Shown here: in pieces, positions 30,325 to 39,509 of the stretch
How positions within the stretch are numbered: position 1 is the first letter of the stretch
Layout of the letters: every line of letters begins with the position of its first letter
DNA from: Clostridiaceae bacterium
GTDB taxonomy: Bacteria; Bacillota; Clostridia; DSM-8532
Assembly (NCBI GenBank): GCA_012516065.1
Contig: JAAYXD010000040.1
Coordinates: 1-39,553 of the forward strand
Reading direction: 5' to 3'
DNA length: 39,553 nucleotides
Made by a program: the position numbers and the translations under genes
The notes under the pieces: model-generated
The model's input: the letters and a program-made list of their open reading frames with translations, nothing else
Databases searched by the model: none
Told to the model about the DNA's origin: nothing

Positions 30325-31494
30325 TTATTTATTCTTAGCAATATTATGGAGAATAATTTCATGCTCCGAAATCAGATAGGCCCTTTTTTCGTCAATTAAC
30401 TTGACCTTTATGTTCATTCCCGGTATTGTAACATGATCACTCTGTTTTCCCGAATGACCATAGAATAAAATCTCGGCTCCTTTAACAACAGCGGCTGAAT
30501 TTCCGCATATCTCAATCTCGTTAACATGGTTGTCAAGCTTGATGCTCTTGACGTCCTTTCCCTGCTTGTCGACAAAAACCACCGTATCATTCTGATAGTC
30601 TTCAAGAACAAAAACCGATGCGCCGTTGTCGAACATTCCGGCTGAAACGATGTTATAATCGAAATCCCTCGACCATATCAGGGTAAAATCATTATCGTAA
30701 CAATACGCATTGTTCTCGCCGACAAAAAGTTTCATACTGTCGTTGCTGCAGAACAGGGGAGTTATATCATCAAGTTCCACACCCATAACCGGACTCGGGT
30801 TAAGGTCTATCCCATATTCCCTGATTACTGTTGAAGGATATATCGAATCGAGACCAAGCCCGTACAGCAGGAATGTCTTTTTTTCGCCACTTTGAGGGAT
30901 CGCGCAGTACGGATAATAATCGTCGATATACAAAGCGCCGAGATTTATTCCGCTGTCCGGTTCTATCATGCGAACCGTTCTCTTATATCCTATATTGCTG
31001 CGGCTTATGAAAAGAACATAATCATCGGTTATATACCCGAATGCTATTTCTTCATCAAGTTTATCTTTTAACAGCGTTTTGCCGCCGCTGATAACAAGGT
31101 AAGCTTTCCCGGTCTGTTCATACAGCAGGATCAATTTATCATGCACGTTAATAACAGGGTTATGCATTTCATGCGGTATATACCATAATTCTTCGCCTTT
31201 GGAATTTATAAGCTCAATGTCGCTTTCGGAAAGAATCAGAAGGTTACCCATATATATTTCGGCGAGCTTCGGATTAATGTCACCGGAAAAAATCACACCG
31301 CCCCGCTCATTTTCATAATTATTCCGTATTTTCTCAACAATACCGGCCGGGTTAAAAAGTTCCCAGTTTATCTCGCCGGGAAATGATCCGTCGAAAGCGT
31401 ACATTGCCGATATAATAACAACAGCAATTAAAAAAATGAGGATAAACAGTCTGAACAAAATACGGCCTATATTAGTTTTTTTCTTTGCAATCAT
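30325..31494 (-). CDS. DUF5711-type membrane-anchored beta-propeller-like protein
   Basis: This 389-residue protein has a short basic N-terminus, one membrane helix (about 12-32) and an external domain made of repeating strand units (NLLILSESDIELINSKGEELWYIP, KLILLYEQTGKAYLVISGG, NAYCYDNDFTLIWSRDFDYN), the spacing of a PQQ-like propeller. It matches what I know as DUF5711 from clostridia; the function is unknown. The ribosome site is weak (GGGGT). It lies 36 bp after the S41 protease gene, so the two may be co-translated and may work together at the envelope. Confidence 0.7.
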   Translation of the reverse strand: MIAKKKTNIGRILFRLFILIFLIAVVIISAMYAFDGSFPGEINWELFNPAGIVEKIRNNYENERGGVIFSGDINPKLAEIYMGNLLILSESDIELINSKGEELWYIPHEMHNPVINVHDKLILLYEQTGKAYLVISGGKTLLKDKLDEEIAFGYITDDYVLFISRSNIGYKRTVRMIEPDSGINLGALYIDDYYPYCAIPQSGEKKTFLLYGLGLDSIYPSTVIREYGIDLNPSPVMGVELDDITPLFCSNDSMKLFVGENNAYCYDNDFTLIWSRDFDYNIVSAGMFDNGASVFVLEDYQNDTVVFVDKQGKDVKSIKLDNHVNEIEICGNSAAVVKGAEILFYGHSGKQSDHVTIPGMNIKVKLIDEKRAYLISEHEIILHNIAKNK

Positions 31495-31530
31495 TTGTAC
31501 CCCAGCATTTGATCATGCTTAATCCTTATG

Positions 31531-33009
31531 TTAAAAATAACCCAATAATTCCAATGCTTTTGAATACTGCCTGTCTATTTTTAAACGCAGTTCTTTTAAT
31601 TCCTCGTTTAAAGCGGCTTTTGTCGCCTTATCCAAAATGCCCGTGGATGGTATGCCTTTTTCCTTCTGGAACTGCACCAGTGCATCGCTTGTTTTTTGAT
31701 CGAGAATATTGTCGGGCGCATCAATTTCAGCGCCTTTTACTGCCAGTATTTTCTCGGCGCTGTATACGTCATTTCCGATCCCATTCAACAGGATATCGTT
31801 TTCATGCTCAAGCGGCTTTATGCTTTGAATGTCAATCCCGTTAACGAGCTCGTAATCATCAACCTCAAAATCTGGAAGAACCCCGATATTATGGATTGCC
31901 CTGCCATTTCTCGTCAGGTAATGGCCGGTGGTAATTTTTACCCAGCCTATTAAATCGGATTCCGATATAACCACGCCGTGATTATTTGCCCACTGGTAAC
32001 CGTCAACGAAGTTATCGCCGTACAAAGCCGCATACCTTTCATACGCTTCGGGCTTTAAAACAGGATACAAATTCTGTACAACACCCTTACCAAAAGTCTT
32101 AGTGCCGACAATAAAGCCATCTTTCGAATCCTGTATCGCGCTGGCAAGGATCTCGGAAGCGCTGGCCGTTTTGCCGTTAACAAGAACAGCCGGTATATAT
32201 TTGGGTTTGTAAAGGAAAGAATAATACGTAATGTCTCTTGTGTCTTCTGACTTAAAATCCAATTTGGTTATAACGCCGCTTCTCACAAGCTTGCGTGCAA
32301 TTGCCACGGCCTGAGCCACTTCGCCGCCCGGGTTGTTTCGCAGATCCAGAATCATTTTTTTTAGGCCTCTGTTATCCATTTCCTTAAGCGCCTGTTCGAA
32401 AAAATGCGAACTATTCCCGCTGAACGACTCAAGCCTTATATACATCACGTCTCCGTCGATCATCCATTTCACAGGGCTTATATTAACTGAGCCGCGCTGT
32501 ACCCTTATAGTAATAATCCCTTGTGTGCCGCCTCTGATAATACCGAGTTCGACGTATGTTCCGCTTTCTCCGCGAATGAGGTTTGAAATGTCCTGAGCGG
32601 TCATCCCGCTAACATCTTTCCCATCAACGCGTGTAATAATATCATCGGGCAGTATTCCGGCGCCTTCGGCAGGTGAATTCTCAAAAACGCGGACGACAAT
32701 GACCCCTTCGGGCACACCGGATATTTCAACACCTATCCCCTGGTAATTGCCCTGCATTGTACTTAAAAAATTTCCGGCTTCATCAAGATCGTAAAATGTC
32801 GTATATTCATCCATCGAATTGAATATGCCTCTTAATGCTCCCTTTAGAAGTTCTTCATCGGACACATCCTGATAATAGCGATCTTTCGCCATTTTCAAAA
32901 CCTGTTCAAGATAATCCGAATATCCTTCGGCCTGAACGGGAACTGCAGGTATCAGCTGAAGTATAAAGACCAATATCAAAAATATTGCTGTTTTTTTACA
33001 TTTTTTCAT
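31531..33009 (-). CDS. S41-family C-terminal processing protease with peptidoglycan-binding domain
   Basis: This 492-residue exported serine protease has a signal peptide ending PVQA. A PDZ domain (about 85-170) includes YQGIGVEISG and GILPDDIITRVDG. The S41 core has LDLRNNPGG and the catalytic triad S283 (TASASEI), K308 and Q312 (FGKGVVQ), with the 25- and 4-residue spacing of CtpB. A C-terminal PG_binding_1 domain (about 410-475) has TSDALVQFQKEKGIPSTGILDKAT. Ctp proteases trim C-termini of envelope proteins or activate signalling factors. The ribosome site is weak. A promoter is at 33044-33072 in the 130-bp gap after the SLH gene. Confidence 0.93.
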   Translation of the reverse strand: MKKCKKTAIFLILVFILQLIPAVPVQAEGYSDYLEQVLKMAKDRYYQDVSDEELLKGALRGIFNSMDEYTTFYDLDEAGNFLSTMQGNYQGIGVEISGVPEGVIVVRVFENSPAEGAGILPDDIITRVDGKDVSGMTAQDISNLIRGESGTYVELGIIRGGTQGIITIRVQRGSVNISPVKWMIDGDVMYIRLESFSGNSSHFFEQALKEMDNRGLKKMILDLRNNPGGEVAQAVAIARKLVRSGVITKLDFKSEDTRDITYYSFLYKPKYIPAVLVNGKTASASEILASAIQDSKDGFIVGTKTFGKGVVQNLYPVLKPEAYERYAALYGDNFVDGYQWANNHGVVISESDLIGWVKITTGHYLTRNGRAIHNIGVLPDFEVDDYELVNGIDIQSIKPLEHENDILLNGIGNDVYSAEKILAVKGAEIDAPDNILDQKTSDALVQFQKEKGIPSTGILDKATKAALNEELKELRLKIDRQYSKALELLGYF

Positions 33010-33043
33010 AGGAACGCCTGCTACCGATTATTTATTTGCTTAA

Positions 33044-33072
33044 ATTCTACCATTGTTTTTCAGGGGTTGCAA
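33044..33072 (-). promoter_or_regulatory. Sigma-A-type promoter for the S41 protease gene
   Basis: On the minus strand there is TTGCAA (33072-33067), a 17-bp spacer and TAGAAT (33049-33044), 35 bp ahead of the ATG. Confidence 0.6.
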
Positions 33073-33139
33073 TACGGACATCGGTTATCCGGCGAGCCCA
33101 CGATCTCCGTGCAGAAACTCATTTTTACGCCTTTCGCGA

Positions 33140-34669
33140 CTAATAGTTCAGAATCCTTTCGCGGTAATCCTTAACAAGCTCTTTTCCAAGGTATTGAATG
33201 AACCTGTACATAATGTCCGACGCTTTTTCGTAAGTAAGTTTTTCGTCCGGGTTAAAATTGCCCCTGCTGTCCTCTTCGGCCAATCCTATCCGGTATGCCA
33301 CCGCGGCGGCATTTCTTGCGAACGCGGGAATGCTGTCGTTATCCGCGAAATGCGTTATCGAATACGGATATGAAGCGAGACCTTCAAGCCCGATCGCACG
33401 GATTAGAATTGTAAAAGCTTCTGCTTTTGTTATATTCCTGTCCGGTGAAAAATATGCCTGTCCCGTGCCCTGAATTATTCCACGGCTGCTTGCGATCTTG
33501 ATTTCCTCATAATTAGGGTCGTCCGTACCGACATCCAAAAACGGGGATATTTCAGGGGTATTGCTGCGTGATCGCGACGGTGTGGTCACCGTTCTGACAA
33601 CAAGATCCGGATCTTCCGGTATGTCCTTGACAGCCCTGACGACCATCGCGGTAAAATCCCGCCTTGTAACGTATTTGGCCGGGTTGAAGTTATCGCCTGT
33701 TCCGGGGAGAATCTCAAGGCTGTACAATATCTTTACCGGTTCTTCGGCCCAGTGCCCCTCCAAATGTTTTAAATCGGGAACCATGAGCCTTGTATTGACA
33801 GGCTCGGTATTAATGCCCATCCGTTCGCTGTAGCTGCGCATTACTTCCGTAGCCCTGCCGTTTTTGTCAAACTCTGGCAGCATCGCATTGTATTCGAGGA
33901 TGCTTTCTTCCCAGTTCTGCTCTACATAACCGCCCTCAAAGCTTATTTGCCACGGTTCATTTTTTATATATTTAAAATCCTTCTTAGCTGTGCATGATAC
34001 CGAAACTTCGGCCCATCCTCCCCACGGTGCGGTTTCGCCGCCGATTTCAGGTTTCGCCGATATCATTATATTTACCCTTCCGGCTTTTGCGCTGCTCCAA
34101 TACTGGTCATATCCGTACTGGTTCCCGGTCATTTCAAGCTCAATTGTCCCGCCCGTGCTGATCCTGTACGTTTTTTTCACGCTGTATTCACCCGCGTTGT
34201 AATATACCGCAGGTTTCGGATCGGTAATCCCGGACTGCGTGAAACGATAACCGGTAAGACTATACGTCGTTTGCCCGAATCTTACGATCTCGGTCGGCAT
34301 CCTCGCATGCGTGCTTGATTCAACCTTCTGGCCCGTCTGTTTCGTTTCGGTATATGTATCAATTACAGCCACCCGCGTAATCGTTGCATCAAGTTCAACG
34401 TTTTGCAGATTGTATGTATATGTCGTATTTATCCTGTCCTTCCTCACATTCTTTTTTACCGTAAGCGTACCTTCGAATATAACGGGAACACCGGTTAAAA
34501 AGCACACTTCCCGGTACAGATAAGTATTGTTCTCATACGGATCCGCAGCCGATATTCCTCCGTCATATCCCATAGAACCGGAATACGCAAATGCATTCAC
34601 CGAGCCTGCGGCTGTAAGAATACAGATTATAATGTAAGTCAATATCCGGCGTCTGTTTTTATATCTCAT
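33140..34669 (-). CDS. SLH-domain surface protein (C-terminal SLH)
   Basis: This 509-residue exported protein has a signal peptide ending near NAFA. The N-terminal ~290 residues are a beta-rich domain of unknown family (SGSMGYDGGIS, TGVPVIFEGTLTVKKN, TYTYNLQNVELDATITRV). Three C-terminal SLH domains follow: HWAEEPVKILYSLEILPGTG with FNPAKYVTRRDF; DPNYEEIKIASSRGIIQGTG with FSPDRNITKAEA; and FARNAAAVAYRIGLAEE with FNPDEKLTYEKA. They would bind it to wall polysaccharide. The ATG at 34669 has GGAGGGGG at 6 nt; the longer frame upstream runs into the previous gene. It lies 31 bp after the larger SLH gene. Confidence 0.92.
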   Translation of the reverse strand: MRYKNRRRILTYIIICILTAAGSVNAFAYSGSMGYDGGISAADPYENNTYLYREVCFLTGVPVIFEGTLTVKKNVRKDRINTTYTYNLQNVELDATITRVAVIDTYTETKQTGQKVESSTHARMPTEIVRFGQTTYSLTGYRFTQSGITDPKPAVYYNAGEYSVKKTYRISTGGTIELEMTGNQYGYDQYWSSAKAGRVNIMISAKPEIGGETAPWGGWAEVSVSCTAKKDFKYIKNEPWQISFEGGYVEQNWEESILEYNAMLPEFDKNGRATEVMRSYSERMGINTEPVNTRLMVPDLKHLEGHWAEEPVKILYSLEILPGTGDNFNPAKYVTRRDFTAMVVRAVKDIPEDPDLVVRTVTTPSRSRSNTPEISPFLDVGTDDPNYEEIKIASSRGIIQGTGQAYFSPDRNITKAEAFTILIRAIGLEGLASYPYSITHFADNDSIPAFARNAAAVAYRIGLAEEDSRGNFNPDEKLTYEKASDIMYRFIQYLGKELVKDYRERILNY

Positions 34670-34700
34670 CGTATCCCCCTCCGGTACTTTATCCGTTAGT

Positions 34701-37679
34701 TCAATACCAGTATGATTCCGCGATAATAACATATGCATTATCCGATGTTTCCGATCTGATTACGGTAAGCCTGTCTCCCTCTTCAAGCTGCTCGGCGCCG
34801 GCAATCTTTCCGTTTCTCATAATAACCGCGTTCTGTGGTATCGCCATCTGAACGTTATCCTTATTTTCCCAAACCCACGTCCGAACGTTATACACCTTTG
34901 CCTCCGAAAGTACTAACGACACCGGAGGTGAAACGAAATGACCGTATGCGTCTTTTACCGCGCCTTCAAGTTTCAGTATCCGCCCCTTGTAAACAACATC
35001 GCCGTAAGGAGCCGTGCTGACAAGCATCGCTCTGCCTTCCTGCGCAAGCACGTAAACCGTGCGGTTTTTATAGCTATTCTGACCTTTATCGTCAAACTGC
35101 GCAGGATCGGTTCTTCCGTCATCATCGTATATCCTTATGAATTGAGGATCGATACTCAGCGTTTTAGGTACATTGACAAATTCCCATTCAGGATCGCGGA
35201 ACTCGGAAAATGACTGCAATGTGAACGAACTCAACCATTCAATGCTTGATATGCGCCCGCGGTAAAGCGTAAGGCCCGTGTCGTCGGCGGGTTCCTTTAA
35301 CAGGATAACATCCGCTTTATGCGTGCCGTCAACATGGCTGCTTGCCACGACATATGCTTCATCATAGCTTTTAACCTGATTCGGCTCAAGCAGCTTCCCG
35401 CCTTTGACTATTATCGAATCCGGTCCGTAAACAAAACGCGTGTTTTTATTTAACAGCGTAAGGCTGCCCCTTCCGGGCTGCACCTCGACAATTGTGTCGC
35501 CTATTACTTCGGACAGCAGGGCGCCGCCGTCAGATGCCATTTTGACAACTGTATTATTTCCCATGAGGTTTTTGCCCATTGCAAGGTACACAGTACCGTA
35601 CAAGCCTTTTTGTATATCCGGTTTATAGTTCTCGCTTATCTGGAGCTTGCTCGCTCCTGCCGTCTCAGGCTGCTTCCATATACCGTCGCTGAACTGCTGC
35701 AGCCTTGTCACGACAATGCTGTTGTTATATTCGTCGTAATACCCGAACTGGGCCCTGTAAATACCCGTTGTTTCCTGAACTTTCTTTTCCAGTGTCACTT
35801 CGCCGACTATTACATCGCTTCCGCTCTTCTGCAGCAGGATTCTCAGATTATCCCCTTCTTTTATTTCATCCCATGTTATTCTTCTTTTCTGCCGGAAAAT
35901 AGGGGTATTCGGGGGAATCGTTATTTGTTCGTATGTCCCGTCCTGTTTTTCAATAAGCAGGCTGCCGGCGAGCTTCGCCCGGACCTGCCCGTAAACGGGA
36001 TAATAATTATCCGATGCGCTAATCCTTATAAGGTTTCCGTCGGCGTCTATCTTGAGAAACACGCTGTCTCCGGGTTTTAAATCATCAATAGCCGCACGTG
36101 CTCCGTTTTTATAAACCGTAACATTTTCGGCCCGCAGGTACGAATACGTGCGATAATTCGACAGGCTCTCCCTGTAAACGGGCGAAGTCCCCAAACCGTC
36201 CGGGAAATATAATGTCACATAACCAAGCCCGGGATTGTTCTCTTCAAGAATTCCGCTTACAATCCCTTCTTCCTGCAGCAGATCAAGGTTAACCTGTTCC
36301 AACCCGGTAACAAGCCCGTTCTCAACAGTAATAAGCATTATTGATTCAGGCCTGATATCTTTAAGAGTCTTGCAGGAAAAATCAATGAATATTTTTGCGT
36401 CTTCGCTGACCGAAAGCTTTTCTATGGTGCCGTCCGGTGCAATGTTATACAAAATGGCGGGTTCTATAAGCCTTATATCCGGAAACGGCAGATCTAAAAG
36501 CATTTCAATGCTGATATGCCTGTTTATGTCATCCACGGACATAATTTTTCCGAGATAATATTCGGTTTTCGTGCTGTTTACTATTATCGACGCATAGACT
36601 ATGCGGTTGTTCTTTACAAAATATACAATTTCCTGACCTTCGCTGAATGCCGACTCATCCTTAAGCACGCCCATATCATTTACTACAGCGCCCTTTGAGA
36701 CGGTTTTTTTACTGCCGCGGGCCATCTCATTCGCTGTTTCGTCCGCCGATGGGCTTTCGAAACGGAATTGATGGAGCTGCCCGCTGCTGTTTCTGACATT
36801 GACAACGGTAACCGCCGAATTGCGGCCGTCTGTCTTATCTATATACTGTTCGATACTTTCAACTGTTCCTTTAAATTTTTCGATATTCAGTTTCGGGAAA
36901 ATAAAAGGGGCTACGTTCTGGATAATCTGGGCCGCCTGCTCCCTTGTTACCGTTCCCTTCGGCCTGAAATAACCATTGCCGTCCCCATTCATAACCCTGT
37001 TCTGGAGCAGCGCCTCTATGTACGGAATGCGGTGCGGATTGGCTTCCTTCCAGTCGCGGTAATCATTAAAAGTATGCGTTTGACTGTTTACAGGGTTTAT
37101 TCCAAGAACTTTTGCCAGGTAAAAAGCCATATCCTCACGCGTAACAGGGCTGTAACGGTTAAATGCCGGCAGTTCAGGCTCAAGCTCGCCCTCCTGCATC
37201 GCGTCATCATATTGTTCCTGTGTTATCAGGCCATCGTTAAGCGCGAGTAAAAAATATCCGTCCGCCCACATACTTCCTGCAGGTGTTTTCCGTTCTTCCT
37301 CGCGCCTCTGCAAATCCAGCGCTTCGGCGGCCAATTGCGCTTCAGCCTCGCGGCCTGCAATATTGTAAGCAATAATGAGGGCTTCCTCCGCCGAAAGGCG
37401 TGTATTAAGTCCAAACTGCTTTTCACCGTAGCCTTTCATAAGCTCAAGCGCTCCTGTTTCCCAGATAGCGTTCTTTGCCCATGAATTCGACTGCTTCACG
37501 TCGATATAATCAAGGTTCGCTAAAACGGCTTCAGAATTTTCAGAGCCTTCAAATATACGCGCCGGTATGGTATTTGACGCCGAAGTCTCGTGCGGAATGC
37601 CCGTTAAAAGCATTGAAAGCAGAATAAGAAAAACAAGACGCCTAATCCCTCGGTTTTCGTTCATTATGTAAAAGCTCAT
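34701..37679 (-). CDS. Large SLH-domain surface protein (N-terminal SLH)
   Basis: This exported protein of 992 residues has a signal peptide (RRLVFLILLSMLL to SAS). Three SLH domains lie in the N-terminal third: SWAKNAIWETGALELMKGYG; WADGYFLLALNDGLI with RYSPVTREDM; and YIEALLQNRVMNGDG with FRPKGTVTREQA. The other ~700 residues are tandem beta units of roughly 60-90 residues, many with GxV.S...., F.....T.I...G and a closing DGxxVxFIxxDGxLIxI-like line, such as VYGQVRAKLAGSLLIEKQDG. The ATG at 37679 has GGGTG just upstream; other in-frame starts (37754, 37664) lack a site. It probably forms an operon with the second SLH gene and may be a structural surface or scaffold protein. Confidence 0.88.
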   Translation of the reverse strand: MSFYIMNENRGIRRLVFLILLSMLLTGIPHETSASNTIPARIFEGSENSEAVLANLDYIDVKQSNSWAKNAIWETGALELMKGYGEKQFGLNTRLSAEEALIIAYNIAGREAEAQLAAEALDLQRREEERKTPAGSMWADGYFLLALNDGLITQEQYDDAMQEGELEPELPAFNRYSPVTREDMAFYLAKVLGINPVNSQTHTFNDYRDWKEANPHRIPYIEALLQNRVMNGDGNGYFRPKGTVTREQAAQIIQNVAPFIFPKLNIEKFKGTVESIEQYIDKTDGRNSAVTVVNVRNSSGQLHQFRFESPSADETANEMARGSKKTVSKGAVVNDMGVLKDESAFSEGQEIVYFVKNNRIVYASIIVNSTKTEYYLGKIMSVDDINRHISIEMLLDLPFPDIRLIEPAILYNIAPDGTIEKLSVSEDAKIFIDFSCKTLKDIRPESIMLITVENGLVTGLEQVNLDLLQEEGIVSGILEENNPGLGYVTLYFPDGLGTSPVYRESLSNYRTYSYLRAENVTVYKNGARAAIDDLKPGDSVFLKIDADGNLIRISASDNYYPVYGQVRAKLAGSLLIEKQDGTYEQITIPPNTPIFRQKRRITWDEIKEGDNLRILLQKSGSDVIVGEVTLEKKVQETTGIYRAQFGYYDEYNNSIVVTRLQQFSDGIWKQPETAGASKLQISENYKPDIQKGLYGTVYLAMGKNLMGNNTVVKMASDGGALLSEVIGDTIVEVQPGRGSLTLLNKNTRFVYGPDSIIVKGGKLLEPNQVKSYDEAYVVASSHVDGTHKADVILLKEPADDTGLTLYRGRISSIEWLSSFTLQSFSEFRDPEWEFVNVPKTLSIDPQFIRIYDDDGRTDPAQFDDKGQNSYKNRTVYVLAQEGRAMLVSTAPYGDVVYKGRILKLEGAVKDAYGHFVSPPVSLVLSEAKVYNVRTWVWENKDNVQMAIPQNAVIMRNGKIAGAEQLEEGDRLTVIRSETSDNAYVIIAESYWY

Positions 37680-37850
37680 TACATCACCCATCCAATACAT
37701 GATTACCAATAACGGACCATAAATCCTATTATTTTTATCGGTATAAGCACGCATTAAATGAAGTGCACAATAAGCCCTTTACTTACATGAAAACCCGGAA
37801 GCGCGTCTTGTCGGGAACATATGTATTGCAGCCGGACTAAAAATTCATCA

Positions 37851-38297
37851 TTAAGTTTTCGGGGAAATAAGCCTTACCGCACCTATGAATAAACATACGA
37901 TTCCCGCCAGGATAAATATTACCGGTAACCCGTATTTGCTGAAAAACGAATCCATTATCACCGTCGTCGGATCTTCCTGCAAATAAATGATTTTTACCTT
38001 ATCACCGACAGAATAAGGCGAGCGGTTGGTATATCTGACATTAAGGCTTACGCTGACGGTTTCTCCGTCAAGCGTGTCAAATGTTACATGGGGTGTATAA
38101 CTCGTTGATTTGCTTGATTTACTGACTTTAATGTCACTTACCCGTGCTTCGACGGATACACCTCTGTTTGAAAATTTCACGCTCCTGGACATCAGGCTTA
38201 TGCCAATAATCAGAAGCAGGATGCCCAACAGGGAGCACAATATTATAGTGCCTCTTCTCCCTAAATGAACTTTTGTCGTTGTTCTTACTGTTACCAT
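37851..38297 (-). CDS. DUF3592-type membrane protein
   Basis: This 148-residue protein has two membrane helices (about 15-36 and 122-143) flanking a soluble beta domain with the DUF3592 pattern: VEARVSDIKVS, YTPHVTFDTLDGETVSVSLN, SVGDKVKIIYLQEDPTTVIM. The function is unknown. GGAGG is 7 nt before the ATG. A weak promoter lies at 38382-38410. It is flanked by noncoding gaps on both sides, so it is probably monocistronic. Confidence 0.8.
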   Translation of the reverse strand: MVTVRTTTKVHLGRRGTIILCSLLGILLLIIGISLMSRSVKFSNRGVSVEARVSDIKVSKSSKSTSYTPHVTFDTLDGETVSVSLNVRYTNRSPYSVGDKVKIIYLQEDPTTVIMDSFFSKYGLPVIFILAGIVCLFIGAVRLISPKT

Positions 38298-38381
38298 TTT
38301 TATACCTCCCTAAAAAAATCCCCCGAATTTTTGGTATTGCTGCCTGCCTCTGTAATTTGATCCGTCGGAACAGGCATATCC

Positions 38382-38410
38382 GATATAAACTTTACAAAAT
38401 ACTCTGTGAA
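38382..38410 (-). promoter_or_regulatory. Possible promoter for the DUF3592 gene
   Basis: On the minus strand there is TTCACA, a 17-bp spacer and TATATC. The -35 is 5/6 and the -10 is weak; it lies 85 bp ahead of the gene. Confidence 0.35.
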
Positions 38411-38561
38411 CGCTTTGGAAATAACGCTTGATGCAGCCAGACAGGAATGATTTCAGTCATATCAATATTCTATTAGTCCGTAATATGCATAAAAAGAATA
38501 AATATGATTATTTTTAGTACAAAAAAAATCAAATTGAAGTGAAAAAGATTTATCAATGAAA

Positions 38562-38611
38562 ATACCGGCGCAAAATGAAGGTTCATTATGAAATGCAGTT
38601 TCATCCGGTAT
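38562..38611 (-). terminator. Three-way-junction hairpin after cvpA
   Basis: Outer arms ATACCGG/CCGGTAT (7 bp) enclose two inner perfect palindromes, ATGAAGGTTCAT and ATGAAATGCAGTTTCAT. On the minus strand the closing arm is followed by TTTCATTG and, 18 nt later, CTTTTTC. It starts 8 nt after the cvpA stop, so it probably marks the transcript end. Confidence 0.55.
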
Positions 38612-38618
38612 CATATAT

Positions 38619-39446
38619 TCAAAAAACAGGCGGTTGGGACAACCAGCCGACTACTTTTGATTGCTGGTATTCGGCAGGTATTTTTATTATATTCATTGAA
38701 CCGATGAAAGGAACAATATACGAACATATGACAAAAACGACCAAACAACCGATGATTGCGCCTAATACCAGTCCTATTGTCTTATTTGTCGTGCTTAGGA
38801 AATTGCTTTGTGAAATGAGGGAATTAACAAGCATTCCGACAATTACAACCGCGAGTTTGACAACAAAAAATACTGCGATTACCGATATTACCTTTAATAT
38901 TGAAAAAACGAGGATATCGGTTATTGACGTAAGGGCGCCGCTTATTGCCTGGGAGGCTGACTCTAAAGGATTAACCTTTTCGAACAACTGCCCGAACATT
39001 GAATTATCCTGTAAAAATTTCTGAAGTTCGGGAATTTGTTCAAGCATTTGACTATTATTTTGAATTGACGATAAATCAAGCGACTGGCTAAATACCGGGA
39101 CGCTGATTCCGGAATATATATCCCTCAGTTTCTCGGCAATCAGTTCGGTTATCCTCGTGTTCTTCATAATAAAAAGCGCGACGGGCTCGGAAAACAGCAC
39201 CGCGCAGATAACGGCGGCAACATATCCGACGAGACTGAACACCGCGCTTATAAGGCCTTTGACATACCCGATAAACGCGCTTAGAAAAACTATCCCGATA
39301 ATCGTATAATCCACCCAATTAAGATCAAGTTTGAAAAACCAATCCGCTCCAATGATACAAGCAAGCAGAATCAGCAGCATTATCAGAGGAATTTTATCGG
39401 TTCCGGTATGTCTTCTGCGCGAGGATCTATACCCGTTCTCCTGCAT
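38619..39446 (-). CDS. CvpA-family membrane protein
   Basis: This 275-residue protein of the CvpA (colicin V production) family has a helix near the N-terminus, a core LNWVDYTIIGIVFLSAFIGYVKGLISAVFSLVGYVAAVICA, and C-terminal helices (about 165-190 and 215-245). An insert of about 60 residues between the helices (about 100-160) is mostly polar. CvpA proteins are linked to envelope and secretion phenotypes; their function is not settled. The ATG has GGAGGAGG just upstream and a good promoter at 39481-39509. Confidence 0.85.
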   Translation of the reverse strand: MQENGYRSSRRRHTGTDKIPLIMLLILLACIIGADWFFKLDLNWVDYTIIGIVFLSAFIGYVKGLISAVFSLVGYVAAVICAVLFSEPVALFIMKNTRITELIAEKLRDIYSGISVPVFSQSLDLSSIQNNSQMLEQIPELQKFLQDNSMFGQLFEKVNPLESASQAISGALTSITDILVFSILKVISVIAVFFVVKLAVVIVGMLVNSLISQSNFLSTTNKTIGLVLGAIIGCLVVFVICSYIVPFIGSMNIIKIPAEYQQSKVVGWLSQPPVF

Positions 39447-39480
39447 AAAAAGCCTCCTCCGTACAATTTTTGTTAGAATA

Positions 39481-39509
39481 AATATATCATGTTTTTTTTA
39501 CCGATTCAA
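39481..39509 (-). promoter_or_regulatory. Sigma-A-type promoter for cvpA
   Basis: On the minus strand there is TTGAAT (39509-39504), a 17-bp spacer containing eight consecutive A, and TATATT (39486-39481), 35 bp ahead of the ATG. Confidence 0.75.

Larger units (their letters stand above)
38298..38618. other. Noncoding gap upstream of the DUF3592 gene
   Basis: This 321-bp gap holds a possible promoter (TTCACA 38410-38405, 17-bp spacer, TATATC 38387-38382), a 6-bp inverted pair TGCCTG/CAGGCA (38341-38376), a weak AT hairpin before the DUF3592 ribosome site (AAAAAT/ATTTTT), and the structure at 38562-38611. I see no supported coding frame and no riboswitch class I recognise. Confidence 0.5.

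Noticed and set aside
38298-38560. Riboswitch upstream of the DUF3592 gene
   Set aside because: Only short isolated inverted repeats and no conserved strands of a class I know.
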